A stretch of 64,000 nt of DNA from Paractinoplanes aksuensis (GCF_024137025.1 NZ_JAMYJR010000051.1:62001-126000), one strand, 5' to 3'. Shown: positions 8,697-17,458, counted from the first letter of the stretch. Numbers and translations: made by a program. Notes: generated by a model not told the origin, from the letters alone.

Positions 8697-8711
8697 TGAC
8701 GATCGCGTCTG

Positions 8712-9824
8712 TCAGCAGGACAGGTTACTGCCCGGGGTCACGCCCAGGATGCCCGCGAACCTGTTGTACGCATTGATCCGGCTTTGCACCTGGTCGCGGT
8801 TGCCACCGTTGCACTCGAGCGCGCCGTTGATGCTGCGGATGGTCTCGCCGAACCCACGCCCGTTGACCATCGCCTCGTGCGGCGTCATCGTGCCCGGTCC
8901 GCGCTGGGTCATCCAGTACCAGACCGCGGTCTGGTAGGCCACGGACGCCTCGTTCTTGACCCGGTCCGGCTTGTTGAGCAGGTCGAGCCCGAGCGCGTCA
9001 CCCGCCGCCTTGTAGTTGAAGTTCCAGCTCAGCTGGATCGGACCGCGCCCGTGATAGGCGCTCTGACCGGCCGGGCAGCCGTACGACTGGTTCCGGTCGC
9101 AGTACAGCGGCCAGTTGGCCTGGTTGATCTCCTCGACGTAGACCAGCCCGCCCGACTCGTGGTTGATGTTGGCCAGGAACGCCGCGGCCTCCTGCTTGCG
9201 GACCGTGTCGCTGCCGGTCTTGGTGAACGCCGGGAACTTCTTCGTGGCGTCGATCAGACCCGAGTACGAGTAGAACGGGATCCGCCCCGGGAACATCTGG
9301 TTGAACTGGGCCTCACTGACCGGGAACCCACCCGTGCTGGGCGGCGGCGGCGCCGTCGTCCCCCCACCGCCACCGCTGCAGGCGACCGGCGACCAGTACC
9401 AGGTGCTGATGACCGGGTCGTACCCCGGATTGGCGTTCGTCGCCTTGTAGTACTTGCCGTTGGTGTACCGAACGATGGCGCCGGCGTTGTAGTACTGCCC
9501 CGCCACCCAGTTCGGGTGATTGCAGGTCGTGCCGCCACCGTTGCCGGGCGGGGGCGGCGTGGTGCCACCACCGCAGGCGCCGTTGTCGGCCCAGACCCCG
9601 GAGCCCCCGGTGCTGGGTGCCTCACCCTGGGTCCACCACTTGGCGGTCCAGTTACGCCCGTTGTACGAAGCCCGCGTATTACCGGTGTAGACCGCCGAAT
9701 TGTTGTACGCGGCCACACAGGCCTCGGCCGCGTTCGACGACGCCATGGGCAGGATGGCCGCAGCAGCGCCGGCCACACCGACGCTGACCACAGCCAGGAT
9801 CGAAAGAAGCCTTTTTCTGGACAT
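8712..9824 (-). CDS. Secreted family GH19 chitinase with two chitin-binding modules
   Basis: 370 aa from ATG 9824, behind a GGAAGG ribosome site. Signal peptide MSRKRLLSILAVVSVGVAG. Domains in order: a first CBM5/12-like module (about residues 35-85, with NGRNWTAKWW), a Gly/Pro linker, a second CBM5/12-like module (CNHPNWVAGQYYNAG to WYWSPVAC), another linker, then the GH19 catalytic domain (about 165-370). The catalytic Glu sits in NHESGG, and YHGRGPIQLSWNFNY is the family signature. It cleaves beta-1,4-GlcNAc links in chitin by inversion. A palindrome-like site about 100 bp upstream (9923-9937) may be its operator. Confidence 0.95.
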   Translation of the reverse strand: MSRKRLLSILAVVSVGVAGAAAAILPMASSNAAEACVAAYNNSAVYTGNTRASYNGRNWTAKWWTQGEAPSTGGSGVWADNGACGGGTTPPPPGNGGGTTCNHPNWVAGQYYNAGAIVRYTNGKYYKATNANPGYDPVISTWYWSPVACSGGGGGTTAPPPPSTGGFPVSEAQFNQMFPGRIPFYSYSGLIDATKKFPAFTKTGSDTVRKQEAAAFLANINHESGGLVYVEEINQANWPLYCDRNQSYGCPAGQSAYHGRGPIQLSWNFNYKAAGDALGLDLLNKPDRVKNEASVAYQTAVWYWMTQRGPGTMTPHEAMVNGRGFGETIRSINGALECNGGNRDQVQSRINAYNRFAGILGVTPGSNLSC

Positions 9825-9922
9825 GACAAACCTTCCGCACGCCGGGGGAAGACGCGCTGGCATGAGGGGGAAGAGAGCGACACCGACTCAACTGCACCCG
9901 CCCGCACCCCGTCAAGGAATCT

Positions 9923-9937
9923 GTAAAGAAACTTGAA
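9923..9937 (-). promoter_or_regulatory. Operator-like inverted repeat upstream of the chitinase
   Basis: Read on the chitinase strand: TTCAAGTTTCTTTAC, an imperfect palindrome around TTT. The nearly identical perfect form TTAAAGTTTCTTTAA lies at 16022-16036, at a similar distance upstream of another exported protein. Binding by a LacI/GntR-type regulator is inferred, not shown. Confidence 0.4.
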
Positions 9938-10013
9938 TAATTTGCCCGCGCACCCCGTGATCTGGCTCGCAGTACTTGCCTCTGACGTCAGCGTGAGGTT
10001 TTAGCGTGGGGGC

Positions 10014-10724
10014 ATGCAGATCAACGGCTCTAAAGTTCTCGTGACCGGCGCCAACCGCGGGCTCGGCAAGGCCTTCGCTCAGGAGCTCCTCGCCCGCGGC
10101 GCCACCGCTGTCTACGCCGGCGCCCGGCGGCTCGAGAGCATCGACATCCCTGGCGTGATCCCGCTGCAGCTGGACATCACGGACGCGGCGTCGATCGAAG
10201 CCGCGGCGGCCGAGGTGGGCGAGCTCGACATCCTGATCAACAACGCCGGGATCTCGACCGAGGCGCCGCTGCTCGGCCCGTCCGTGGACAACATCCGGCG
10301 CGAGTTCGAGACCAACTTCTGGGGCACCCTCAACGTCACCCGGGCCTTCGCGCCCCGCCTGGCCGGTGGCGCCATCCTCAACGTCATCTCGGCGCTGAGC
10401 TGGTACGCGTTCGCCCCGTCGAGCAACGGCTACGCCGCGTCCAAGGCGGCCGAATGGTCGCTCACCAACGGCGTACGCCTGGAGCTGGCCGACCAGAAGA
10501 CCCAGGTCACCGCCCTGGCCCTGGCGATCGCCGACACCGACATGATGGCCGGCGTCGACATCCCCAAGCTTCCGCCGCGCGAGGTGGTCGTGCAGGCCTT
10601 GGACGGTTTGGAGGCCGGCCGGCTCGAGGTCGTCGCCGACAAGCCCACCGCCAACGTCAAGGCCTCCCTCTCCGCCGACCCGGCCGATTTCTACGCCGAC
10701 ATCCCGGCCGCCCTCTTCAGCTGA
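10014..10724 (+). CDS. Short-chain dehydrogenase/reductase (SDR)
   Basis: 236 aa from ATG 10014, a typical classical SDR length. The cofactor loop TGANRGLGKAF is at the N terminus, NNAG at about residue 80, catalytic Ser in NVISALSWYAF, and the Y-x3-K dyad in NGYAASKAAEW. The sequence after the beta-2 strand (AGARRLES) favours NADP(H). The substrate is unknown. It is divergent from the chitinase and is followed 35 bp later by a small plus-strand gene. Confidence 0.9.
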   Translation: MQINGSKVLVTGANRGLGKAFAQELLARGATAVYAGARRLESIDIPGVIPLQLDITDAASIEAAAAEVGELDILINNAGISTEAPLLGPSVDNIRREFETNFWGTLNVTRAFAPRLAGGAILNVISALSWYAFAPSSNGYAASKAAEWSLTNGVRLELADQKTQVTALALAIADTDMMAGVDIPKLPPREVVVQALDGLEAGRLEVVADKPTANVKASLSADPADFYADIPAALFS

Positions 10725-10759
10725 AGTTTCACGCGGACGGGGCCGGGAAGATCTAATTC

Positions 10760-10933
10760 ATGTCCATCTGGAGCTGGTTCAAGAAGAGGCGCAGCGAAAA
10801 GATCGAACAGCAACGTCACGAGGCGGTGGCCCGGGCGATGGCCCGCGGCGCTACCCCGGAACAGGTGAAGGCCGCCGGGGACCGCGCCGCGAACGGCACC
10901 AACACAGCCGTGATCGGCGCCATCAACTCCTGA
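10760..10933 (+). CDS. Small basic hypothetical protein (57 aa)
   Basis: ATG 10760 with GGGAAG upstream. The product begins MSIWSWFKKRRSEKIEQQ, an aromatic/basic amphipathic start, followed by a charged helix rich in Ala and Arg (HEAVARAMARG) and ending TAVIGAINS. Normal high-third-position GC supports coding. No family recognised; the amphipathic head could associate with membrane. It ends 13 bp before a double hairpin terminator, so it is the last gene of the SDR transcript. Confidence 0.6.
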   Translation: MSIWSWFKKRRSEKIEQQRHEAVARAMARGATPEQVKAAGDRAANGTNTAVIGAINS

Positions 10934-10945
10934 CCTTCGGTCGCA

Positions 10946-11007
10946 GATAGATCGCGCATCTATCCGCAGGCCGGTTGCGCGCCATCACCGGCGCCCAACC
11001 GGCCTGC
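10946..11007 (+). terminator. Tandem double hairpin terminator
   Basis: Two adjacent perfect stems: GATAGAT/ATCTATC (7 bp, 10946-10964) and GCAGGCCGGTTG/CAACCGGCCTGC (12 bp, 10966-11007). They lie between the converging small plus-strand gene and the minus-strand lipoprotein gene, so they could serve both directions. Confidence 0.8.
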
Positions 11008-11080
11008 TTCACGATCGAGGGCGATCGCTACCCGGGTTGGTGAGACGCTTGAGCGGCCTCGAGACCTCTCTGACCACCGC

Positions 11081-11617
11081 TCACTCCGTGAGCGCGGACG
11101 ATTTCTGTGGCAGGATCGTGGCGTCGACCTGGCGGAAGTCGTTGTATGCGACCGAGCAGGCGACGATGCGCTGCTGAGCCTCGGCCCGATAGTCGTCGAA
11201 GGCGTCGATCATCAGTTGTTTCCGATCGATGCCGGCGCTCGCCTTCAGAACGCGCTGCAGTTCTTCCTCGCAGCGGGGAATGGCCTCGCGGACGCGTTCC
11301 TGTTCGGCTCTCGACGGATTCGGCAATTTCAGTACGGCGTAGACCTCGTAGCGGTGCGGCGACGTGCAGGGCAGCACTCGGCGCCGCTGTCCGGAGTCAG
11401 TGGCGTCGGTCCCGTTCAGGCATGCGCCCTCGGCCATTTCCGCCGGCTCCGTCAACTGTCCCTCGGAAGCGTTCGGAACGGGGGGCAGCACCATGGGCCC
11501 GGCGTCATGATGACCTTTCTCCTCGCCGGTCGCGCACCCGAGGAGGAGCAGCAGGATGAGGAGGGCCGGCGCCGCCCCAGCAGCGCGACGCCGACCCCGG
11601 TTCAGACCCTCAAGCAC
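11081..11617 (-). CDS. Putative lipoprotein, septum-formation-like domain
   Basis: 178 aa from GTG 11617. A basic N terminus and Leu-rich helix end in LLLLLGCAT, a lipobox with the lipidated Cys at about residue 30. The mature part has a Cys cluster (GACLNGTD, VLPCTSPHRYEVYAV, IPRCEEELQ, IVACSVA) like the septum-formation-type extracellular domains of actinobacterial lipoproteins; four conserved Cys probably form two disulfides. The start overlaps the stop of the upstream small secreted protein gene by 8 bp, so the two are an operon. Confidence 0.7.
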   Translation of the reverse strand: MLEGLNRGRRRAAGAAPALLILLLLLGCATGEEKGHHDAGPMVLPPVPNASEGQLTEPAEMAEGACLNGTDATDSGQRRRVLPCTSPHRYEVYAVLKLPNPSRAEQERVREAIPRCEEELQRVLKASAGIDRKQLMIDAFDDYRAEAQQRIVACSVAYNDFRQVDATILPQKSSALTE

Positions 11618-11909
11618 AGTACGTCTCGGTGTAGAAGGTGTCGGCCGTGTCGCCGTCCCATCCACCGTTGTTGTCCGCGTACCAGCCGACGTAGCTACCC
11701 GAGCGATAACGGATGTAGTGGTTGCCGGTGGTGTGCCCGTGCCCGTAGGCATTGGACGGCGCCTCGGCGCCGCTTCCGCCGTTGATTCTGATGAGGCTTC
11801 CGGAGCAGCCGCCCGACGCCATCGCTGCGGACGCAGGTAGGCCGGCGAGTACAGCTCCGAGCATCACCGTGCCGCTCAGTGCGGCGAGTGACTTTGACAC
11901 CTTCGTCAT
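11610..11909 (-). CDS. Small secreted protein of unknown function (99 aa)
   Basis: ATG 11909 is preceded by a strong AGGAGG site. Signal peptide MTKVSKSLAALSGTVMLGAV with cleavage after AMA. The mature peptide of about 68 residues is Gly/Ser/Tyr-rich (SGSYVGWYADNNGGWDGD) with a Cys near each end, so a single disulfide is likely. It resembles the many small exported proteins of filamentous actinomycetes, but no family is recognised. Coupled to the lipoprotein gene downstream. Confidence 0.75.
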   Translation of the reverse strand: MTKVSKSLAALSGTVMLGAVLAGLPASAAMASGGCSGSLIRINGGSGAEAPSNAYGHGHTTGNHYIRYRSGSYVGWYADNNGGWDGDTADTFYTETYCA

Positions 11910-12125
11910 AACCCCTCCTAATGACCGTCGTGAATGTCGTGCCGGATCAGTTTCGGGTGAGGACCGGCGGCGATGGCGGATTCGGGACGACTTTGGACGC
12001 GGGTATCGCTGCCGCGTTCTGAAGGGCGCGCTCGGGCAGCGCGTGGGCTGTCATGTGACTGACATCGTCGGATGTGAGTAGCTTGCTAGCCTCGAGCACT
12101 GAGGCATCGAAATGGGTGATAAGTG

Positions 12126-14720
12126 ATGTCGCTGTCAGGGGATCCGGTGATCACGCCGGAGGATGCCTCCGGCACGCTGCCCGATCCGGCCAGGGCCGGT
12201 AGCCTCATCGATCTCGTCGAACGGCTACGCCGGTTGAAGGCCTGGGCCGGAGATCCCTCCTACGAGACGATCAAGAACCGGATCAACGCGGCCTGGACCG
12301 CAGCCGGTCGGCCGGCCGGTGAACTGACGCGCAAGTCCACCGTTGCGTACTGCTTCCAGCCCGGCCGGCGACGCCTGGACACCGCCCTGGTGCTCGCGGT
12401 GGTCGAGGCGCTGCACCCCGATACCGGATACGTGACCGCGTGGCGTCAGGCCCTAGGTGTCGTCGGCGGGGAGATCGAGGCGGTGTCCCAGGTCCGGGTG
12501 CAGGACAGCTTGCCCCCGGATCTGACCGGGTTCACCGGCCGCACCGTCGAACTCGACCAACTCCGCCACGCCGCGCGGGCGGGCGACGCGGTCGTGATTT
12601 CCGCGATCGAGGGGATGGCCGGGATCGGCAAGACCCAACTCGCTGTGCACGCCGGACACCTACTACATCAGCAGCAGCCGTTCGAGCGGGTTTTGTTCGT
12701 CAACCTGCGCGGCTTCGATCAGGCGCAGCCGCCGGCCGACCCGGCGGCGGTCCTGGACGGATTCCTGCGCCTGCTGGGAATGCCGGGCCAGCAGATCCCT
12801 CACGACCTCGAGGCACGCGCCGCCGCCTACCGTCACCAGCTCGCCGGCACCCGGGCGCTGGTGGTGCTGGACAACGCCGCCACCGCCGAGCAGGTCCGTC
12901 CGCTGCTGCCGGCCACGCCGGGCTGCGTCACCGTGGTCACCAGCCGACGCCGCTTGGCCGACCTTCACTCCGCGACCCATCTCACCGTGGACGTGTTCAC
13001 CCCCGGCGAGGCCCTGGCCTTCCTCACCCGGGCCGTACCCGAGGTTCCTGTCGGCGCGGATCCGTACGCCGCGGCGCGGATCGCCCGGCGCTGCGGCCAC
13101 CTGCCCCTGGCCCTGGGCCTGGTGGCCGGCCACATCCGCAACACATCGGGCTGGACGTTGACCGACCACGCCGACCGGCTCGACGAACGCCGCCACGACC
13201 GGCGCCTGGACACCGGCGTCGAATTCGCCCTCGACCTGTCCTACCAGCACCAGCCCGCGCCGCAGCGAAGACTGCTCCGACTCGCGGCGCTGCACCCCGG
13301 TCAGGACCTCGACGCCTACGCCGCCGCGGCTCTGGCCGACACCGACCTGCCCACCGCTCAGGACCACCTGCACCACCTGCACCGCGACCGCCTCCTGCAG
13401 CAGAGCACCCCCGGCCGGTACGCCTTCCACGACCTGGTTCGCGTCTACGCCACCGTCCGGGCCGCCGACGAGGACCGCCCACCCGAGCGCCGCACCGCCC
13501 TGACCCGCTTGTTCGACTACTACCTCGCCACCACCGCCACCGCGATGGACACCCTGCACCCGCAGCGCCGGCCGGCGATCCCCCCGGTCGCCGCCCCCAC
13601 CCCGGACCTGACCGATCCGGACATCGCCCGGGAGTGGTTGGACACCGAACGGCCCACCCTGGTCGCGGTCGCCGCCCACACCGCCGGTCATGGCTGGCCC
13701 ACCCACACCACCCGGCTCGCCCGCACCCTGTACCGGTACCTCGACGGCGGCCACTACACCGACGCCCAGACCGTGCACGGCCACGCCTGCCACGCCGCCC
13801 GCCACAACGGCGACCCGATCGGAGAAGCCCACGCCCTGACCGACCTCGGCGGCGCCGACTATCGGCTGGGCCGGTACCAGCCCGCCGCTGAACACTTCCA
13901 CCAGGCCCTGGACCTGTTCCGGCAGGTCAGCGACCCGGCCGGCCAGGCCCGCGCCCTGCACAACCTCAGCGTCATCGCGATGCGGTCGGGTCGGTACCGG
14001 ACGGCCACCGAGCAGATCGAGCAGGCCCTGAACCTGTACCGGCAGGCCGGCGACCGGCCCGGCGAAGCCTGGACGCTGGCCGACCTCGGCGACCTCGATG
14101 CGCTGCTGGGCCGCCGCCGGTCGGCCGTCGAGCACTACGGGCAGGCCCTGACCCTGTGCCGGCAGGCCGGTGACCGGGTCGGCGAAGCCGACACGCTGAA
14201 CAGCCTCGGCGAGGTCGAGATGCGGTCGGGCCAGTACGGCGCGGCCGGCGACCACCTCCAGCAGGCCCTGACCCTGCACCGGCAACTCGGCAACCACACC
14301 GGCGAAGCCTGGACGCTGGACAACCTCGGCACCCTCCACACCCACCTCGACCAGCTCACCCAGGCCACCGAACTCCATCAGCAGGCGCTGACCATCTTCC
14401 GCGAGACCGGCGAACGTCGCGGCGAGTCCTGGGCGCTCAACGGCCTCGGCGAAGCCGCCCACGCCGCCGGCCGCGCCGCCGACGCCCTCACCCACCACAG
14501 CGCCGCCCACACCACCGCCGCCGAGACCGGCCACCGCGATCAGCAGGCCCGCGCTCAAACCGGCCTCGGCCACGCCCACCACACCCTCGGCAACCCTGCC
14601 CTCGCCCGCCAGCACTACCAGCACGCCCTGGCCTTCTACACCGACCTCGGCCTGCCCGAGGCCGACCAGATCCGCACCCACCTCACAGCCCTCGACAACA
14701 CCAGCCCCGAACAGCGGTGA
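12126..14720 (+). CDS. STAND ATPase: helical N-terminal domain, NB-ARC-like NTPase, TPR repeats
   Basis: 864 aa from ATG 12126 (GTG 12123 is in frame just before). Residues 25-115 form a divergent XRE-like helical region (LVERLRRLKAWAGDPSYETI) typical of actinobacterial regulators. Walker A is GMAGIGKT (163-170), Walker B LVVLDNA, sensor VTSRRRL, then the winged-helix segment. From about residue 560 come repeated TPR units with motifs such as GRYQPAAEHFHQAL and the recurring pattern RQAGDRxGEAxTLxxLG. Architecture matches AfsR/SARP-like STAND regulators without a BTAD domain. Such proteins are ATP-dependent switches in regulation or defence. It stands alone, and its N-terminal region differs from that of the STAND pair at 19.5-23.8 kb. 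Confidence 0.9.
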   Translation: MSLSGDPVITPEDASGTLPDPARAGSLIDLVERLRRLKAWAGDPSYETIKNRINAAWTAAGRPAGELTRKSTVAYCFQPGRRRLDTALVLAVVEALHPDTGYVTAWRQALGVVGGEIEAVSQVRVQDSLPPDLTGFTGRTVELDQLRHAARAGDAVVISAIEGMAGIGKTQLAVHAGHLLHQQQPFERVLFVNLRGFDQAQPPADPAAVLDGFLRLLGMPGQQIPHDLEARAAAYRHQLAGTRALVVLDNAATAEQVRPLLPATPGCVTVVTSRRRLADLHSATHLTVDVFTPGEALAFLTRAVPEVPVGADPYAAARIARRCGHLPLALGLVAGHIRNTSGWTLTDHADRLDERRHDRRLDTGVEFALDLSYQHQPAPQRRLLRLAALHPGQDLDAYAAAALADTDLPTAQDHLHHLHRDRLLQQSTPGRYAFHDLVRVYATVRAADEDRPPERRTALTRLFDYYLATTATAMDTLHPQRRPAIPPVAAPTPDLTDPDIAREWLDTERPTLVAVAAHTAGHGWPTHTTRLARTLYRYLDGGHYTDAQTVHGHACHAARHNGDPIGEAHALTDLGGADYRLGRYQPAAEHFHQALDLFRQVSDPAGQARALHNLSVIAMRSGRYRTATEQIEQALNLYRQAGDRPGEAWTLADLGDLDALLGRRRSAVEHYGQALTLCRQAGDRVGEADTLNSLGEVEMRSGQYGAAGDHLQQALTLHRQLGNHTGEAWTLDNLGTLHTHLDQLTQATELHQQALTIFRETGERRGESWALNGLGEAAHAAGRAADALTHHSAAHTTAAETGHRDQQARAQTGLGHAHHTLGNPALARQHYQHALAFYTDLGLPEADQIRTHLTALDNTSPEQR

Positions 14721-14896
14721 CGGGCCCCTTCGACCGCCGAGAAACTCGTCGATACGGGGATCACGCTTATCGACCCAAGGCAGCAGACAACCACCCGAAC
14801 GTCGCCAGGCGTCGATTCAGCCGGCCGAAGGCCGCCGGCCCGACAAAGGCGCCGAAGTAGCCGAAGATCACCGCGCATGTCCCATACACGGACGCG

Positions 14897-14928
14897 CCGG
14901 AGACCCCTCGCGGTGCGAGGGCCTCCGG
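14897..14928 (+). terminator. Hairpin after the STAND gene
   Basis: CCGGAGACCCCTCGC, loop GGT, GCGAGGGCCTCCGG form an imperfect stem of about 13 bp. It lies in the 287-bp gap between the STAND gene and the convergent duplicated secreted-protein gene; I see nothing else in the gap. Confidence 0.55.
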
Positions 14929-15007
14929 CGAGGCGGTTCCGTGCGGTGGATCAGGATCCGCTAAGGATCAGATTGCCGTTGTCCGCGGCGCCGCACTCAC
15001 CGCGGCT

Positions 15008-15934
15008 TTATCCCGCCGGCGTTTCGTTCAGACCCAGACCACGCAGGACGTCATCACGGTTCGCGTCTCCGCGCAGCGCGGTCAAGGAATTCAAACGACC
15101 CAGCAAAGTCGTGGAAGACGCGGGGCACTTCAAATCCTGAATCGCCGACAAGGTCTTCTCAAAACGCTGGATGCGGCTTTCAAGGTCCGTCCCACTCGGA
15201 AGGTTCCCATTCTTGAGCGCCACCTGCGCGTTCACCTGGGCCTGAGTGGGCGGGCAGCGACCAGGAACATTAACCCCGGTAGGCCCCACGCGGTCGGCCG
15301 TCGCGTTCGGATCGCCCGGACTGAAACCCAGCGCCGGCACCAACGCGTTGATGTCACCGGAGCCGGCTCCGGCGTTCCCCGTCTCTCCGCTCGCACCCGC
15401 GTCACCGGATCCTGCGCCGGCGGCTTTGTCCGCCGGCGTCTCGTTCACACCCAGACCACGCAGGACATCATCACGGTTCGCGTCTCCGCGCAGCGCGGTC
15501 AAGGAATTCAAACGACCCAGCAAAGTCGTGGAAGACGCGGGGCACTTCAAATCCTGAATCGCCGACAAGGTCTTCTCAAAACGCTGGATGCGGCTTTCAA
15601 GGTCCGTCCCACTCGGAAGGTTCCCATTCTTGAGCGCCACCTGCGCGTTCACCTGGGCCTGAGTGGGCGGGCAGCGACCAGGAACATTAACCCCGGTAGG
15701 CCCCACGCGGTCGGCCGTCGCGTTCGGATCGCCCGGACTGAAACCCAGCGCCGGCACCAACGCGTTGACGTTACCGGAGCCGGCTCCGGCATTGCCCTGC
15801 TCAGAGGCCTGACTCATCCCCGTGCCGACCGCGAGAGCCGAGCCGAGCAGCGCTGCGGCGGCACCTCCAATCACCAGCTTGCGCGTCCGACTGCTGGCTC
15901 CGCGTCGATAGCTGCTGACTCCGCGTCGATACAT
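15008..15934 (-). CDS. Exported protein composed of two nearly identical tandem copies
   Basis: 308 aa from ATG 15934. A basic N terminus with a twice-repeated YRRGxSS and a long hydrophobic helix (LVIGGAAAALLGSALAVG) form the signal peptide. The mature protein is two copies of a module of about 110 residues: NALVPALGFSPGDPNATAD, then a Cys in PGRCPPTQAQVNAQVALKNG, a helical stretch ESRIQRFEKTLSAIQDLKC and LLGRLNSLTALRGDANRDDV. Each copy has one Cys pair, probably a disulfide. Copies are joined by a Gly/Ala/Ser linker. The function is unknown, and I do not recognise the family. A palindrome shared with the chitinase promoter lies 88 bp upstream. Confidence 0.8.
   Translation of the reverse strand: MYRRGVSSYRRGASSRTRKLVIGGAAAALLGSALAVGTGMSQASEQGNAGAGSGNVNALVPALGFSPGDPNATADRVGPTGVNVPGRCPPTQAQVNAQVALKNGNLPSGTDLESRIQRFEKTLSAIQDLKCPASSTTLLGRLNSLTALRGDANRDDVLRGLGVNETPADKAAGAGSGDAGASGETGNAGAGSGDINALVPALGFSPGDPNATADRVGPTGVNVPGRCPPTQAQVNAQVALKNGNLPSGTDLESRIQRFEKTLSAIQDLKCPASSTTLLGRLNSLTALRGDANRDDVLRGLGLNETPAG
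15013..15793 (-). repeat. 417-bp-offset tandem duplication within the exported protein gene
   Basis: Segments 15013-15376 and 15430-15793 match nearly base for base at an offset of 417 bp (139 codons). At the 3' end the outer copy has a small change (ATAAAGCC versus ACAAAGCC context) that creates the stop codon. The inner copy reads on through AAAGCC into the linker. Near-identity at synonymous sites means the duplication is recent or kept by gene conversion. Confidence 0.9.
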
Positions 15935-16021
15935 GCACGGCTCCTCTTCGTCTCGGTACTGCCTGTCCCGAGAAATACGAGCAACGATGTGCAGCAGTTC
16001 ATGACGCCGAGCAAGCCTTCC

Positions 16022-16036
16022 TTAAAGTTTCTTTAA
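16022..16036 (-). promoter_or_regulatory. Perfect palindrome TTAAAGTTTCTTTAA, candidate operator
   Basis: TTAAAG-TTT-CTTTAA lies 88-102 bp upstream of the duplicated exported protein gene, and a close relative lies upstream of the chitinase. It is conspicuously AT-rich in this genome. It overlaps the stop codon of the symporter remnant. Confidence 0.45.
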
Positions 16037-16250
16037 CGAGACACCCGGGGCGGTGCAGCCGCCAGCATCGTCCCGCCCACGTCCGCAGGCACCCGGCCGC
16101 GGGTCAGCAGCGAGCCCGCCACCATCACCGTGAACGCGAGCGGCACCGTCCACACGGCCGGCCGCGCGAGCAACTCGATCTACCAGCGGCCCGAACACCG
16201 TGACCAGCACCGCGGCCTGTCCTGGTGGGCCGAACGTTGCACCATGCGAA
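16033..16250 (-). pseudogene. Remnant of a sodium/solute (cation acetate-type) symporter, C-terminal end
   Basis: On the minus strand the frame ending at TAA 16033-16035 reads RPAVWTVPLAFTVMVAGSLL, then TRGRVPADVGGTMLAA, the characteristic C-terminal tail of actinobacterial SSS-family permeases (last helix, then VPADVG and a short tail). Upstream, a hydrophobic segment AAVLVTVFGPLVDR appears in a different frame, so the gene is frameshifted and its front is missing. From about 16250 to 16895 I see no convincing gene, only short protein-like scraps (for example EYGDEVPYSPSLLWAGRRF near 16690). Confidence 0.55.
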
Positions 16251-16895
16251 CCTGGCCGCGGTCGTTCCGGGCAACCCGATGCCAGAACTTCCGTGCAAGT
16301 CAGCGACACCTCGCGAGGCGCGCTGAGGGGCCTGTGACCCCCTCCGTTCAGGTCCTGATCCGTACCATCCGCGCCACATCGCCTCCGAGAACACCGGTCC
16401 ACGACCGTTCCGATGGACAGTAGCCACTGACGAGGTCCTCGCCCAGTCCGCCTTACCCGACGCAGCATCACGAGGGCGGGGCTCGCCGAGGCGAGTGCGA
16501 AGCGGCTCGGCCTTGTCCCCGCCTCGCCTGCCAGGTATCTCGAAGGGAACTACCGCCCGGCGCCAACCCCAGCAAATGCGCACCGGGCATCACTATTTGC
16601 ATACGAACAGCGATCAAACAATGGACCTAGGCAGCAACCCACCGGCTACCGACGCACGCGGACGCGTACCGCATCGAGTACGGCGATGAAGTGCCGTACA
16701 GCCCATCGCTCCTCTGGGCTGGCCGGCGCTTCCACCGCAGCTTAGGTCGGTCCCTAGGCCTCGGCGGGATCAAGCCGGGAGGAACCATGTCATGACGCGG
16801 GTTGCTGTCCGACTAGATGGCGCAGAGCCTTGCTTGCTACCGACTTTCGGAAAAGGCCGTCATACTCGAAACATGGAGCAGCGGGAAGCGGTGCG

Positions 16896-17414
16896 ATGAG
16901 CTACGCGGCCGACAAAGCCAAGCGACGCACAAGTCGCAAGCATCGCCGCAGGTCAAGCCGGGCTGAGGTCGAGAGGGTCCTGTCCCGGGCGGGAACTCTC
17001 GAGCGGATCGCCGGCCGGATCAGCGAAGACGACCAGAGCCGCATCGAACTCCTGCGGGTCAGCCGAGACGTGCTGGACGATCTGGACCCGGTGCCGGTGT
17101 CAGTCGCAGCTTCTTTGCTCGGAGTAAGTGAGCCCACGGTCCGGAGTTGGACGCGTCGCGGCCTACTGATCTATGCCGATGGTCAAGACAGCGGCCTCGA
17201 CGTGCGCCGCCTGTACGAGGTCATCGCCTTGGTCCGCGAATTGCGGGCCGCAGGCCAAGTCCACGATTTGCTCAACAAGGTGTGGCAGCGACTCGCCGAC
17301 AGCGCAGTGCTTGAACGATCAGACCTCAGGGACAGCCTGGCCCAGATGCGCCGAGGTGACGGCATACCGACAGACATCGACGACCTGGAAAGGGAACTGG
17401 GGACGGCAGACTAG
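16896..17414 (+). CDS. MerR-like HTH protein, candidate antitoxin
   Basis: 172 aa from ATG 16896, with GGGAAG upstream. A very basic N terminus (KAKRRTSRKHRRRSSR) precedes a helical region. A winged-helix motif follows: PVSVAASLLGVSEPTVRSWT, then RRGLL, close to the MerR/excisionase HTH. Next comes a helical acidic tail (RSDLRDSLAQMRRGDG). The following gene begins about 45 bp later on the same strand and has a size and context typical of toxin partners. The pairing as a type II toxin-antitoxin module is inferred from layout; no direct family match is claimed. Confidence 0.6.
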   Translation: MSYAADKAKRRTSRKHRRRSSRAEVERVLSRAGTLERIAGRISEDDQSRIELLRVSRDVLDDLDPVPVSVAASLLGVSEPTVRSWTRRGLLIYADGQDSGLDVRRLYEVIALVRELRAAGQVHDLLNKVWQRLADSAVLERSDLRDSLAQMRRGDGIPTDIDDLERELGTAD

Positions 17415-17458
17415 TCCCATGTCAATGAAGATCTTCCGGACGACGCGCTGACCAGCAG

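Noticed and set aside
12663..14681. Minus-strand frame of 672 residues opposite the STAND gene
   Set aside because: Gly/Val-rich shadow of the TPR repeats on the plus strand, with no domains.
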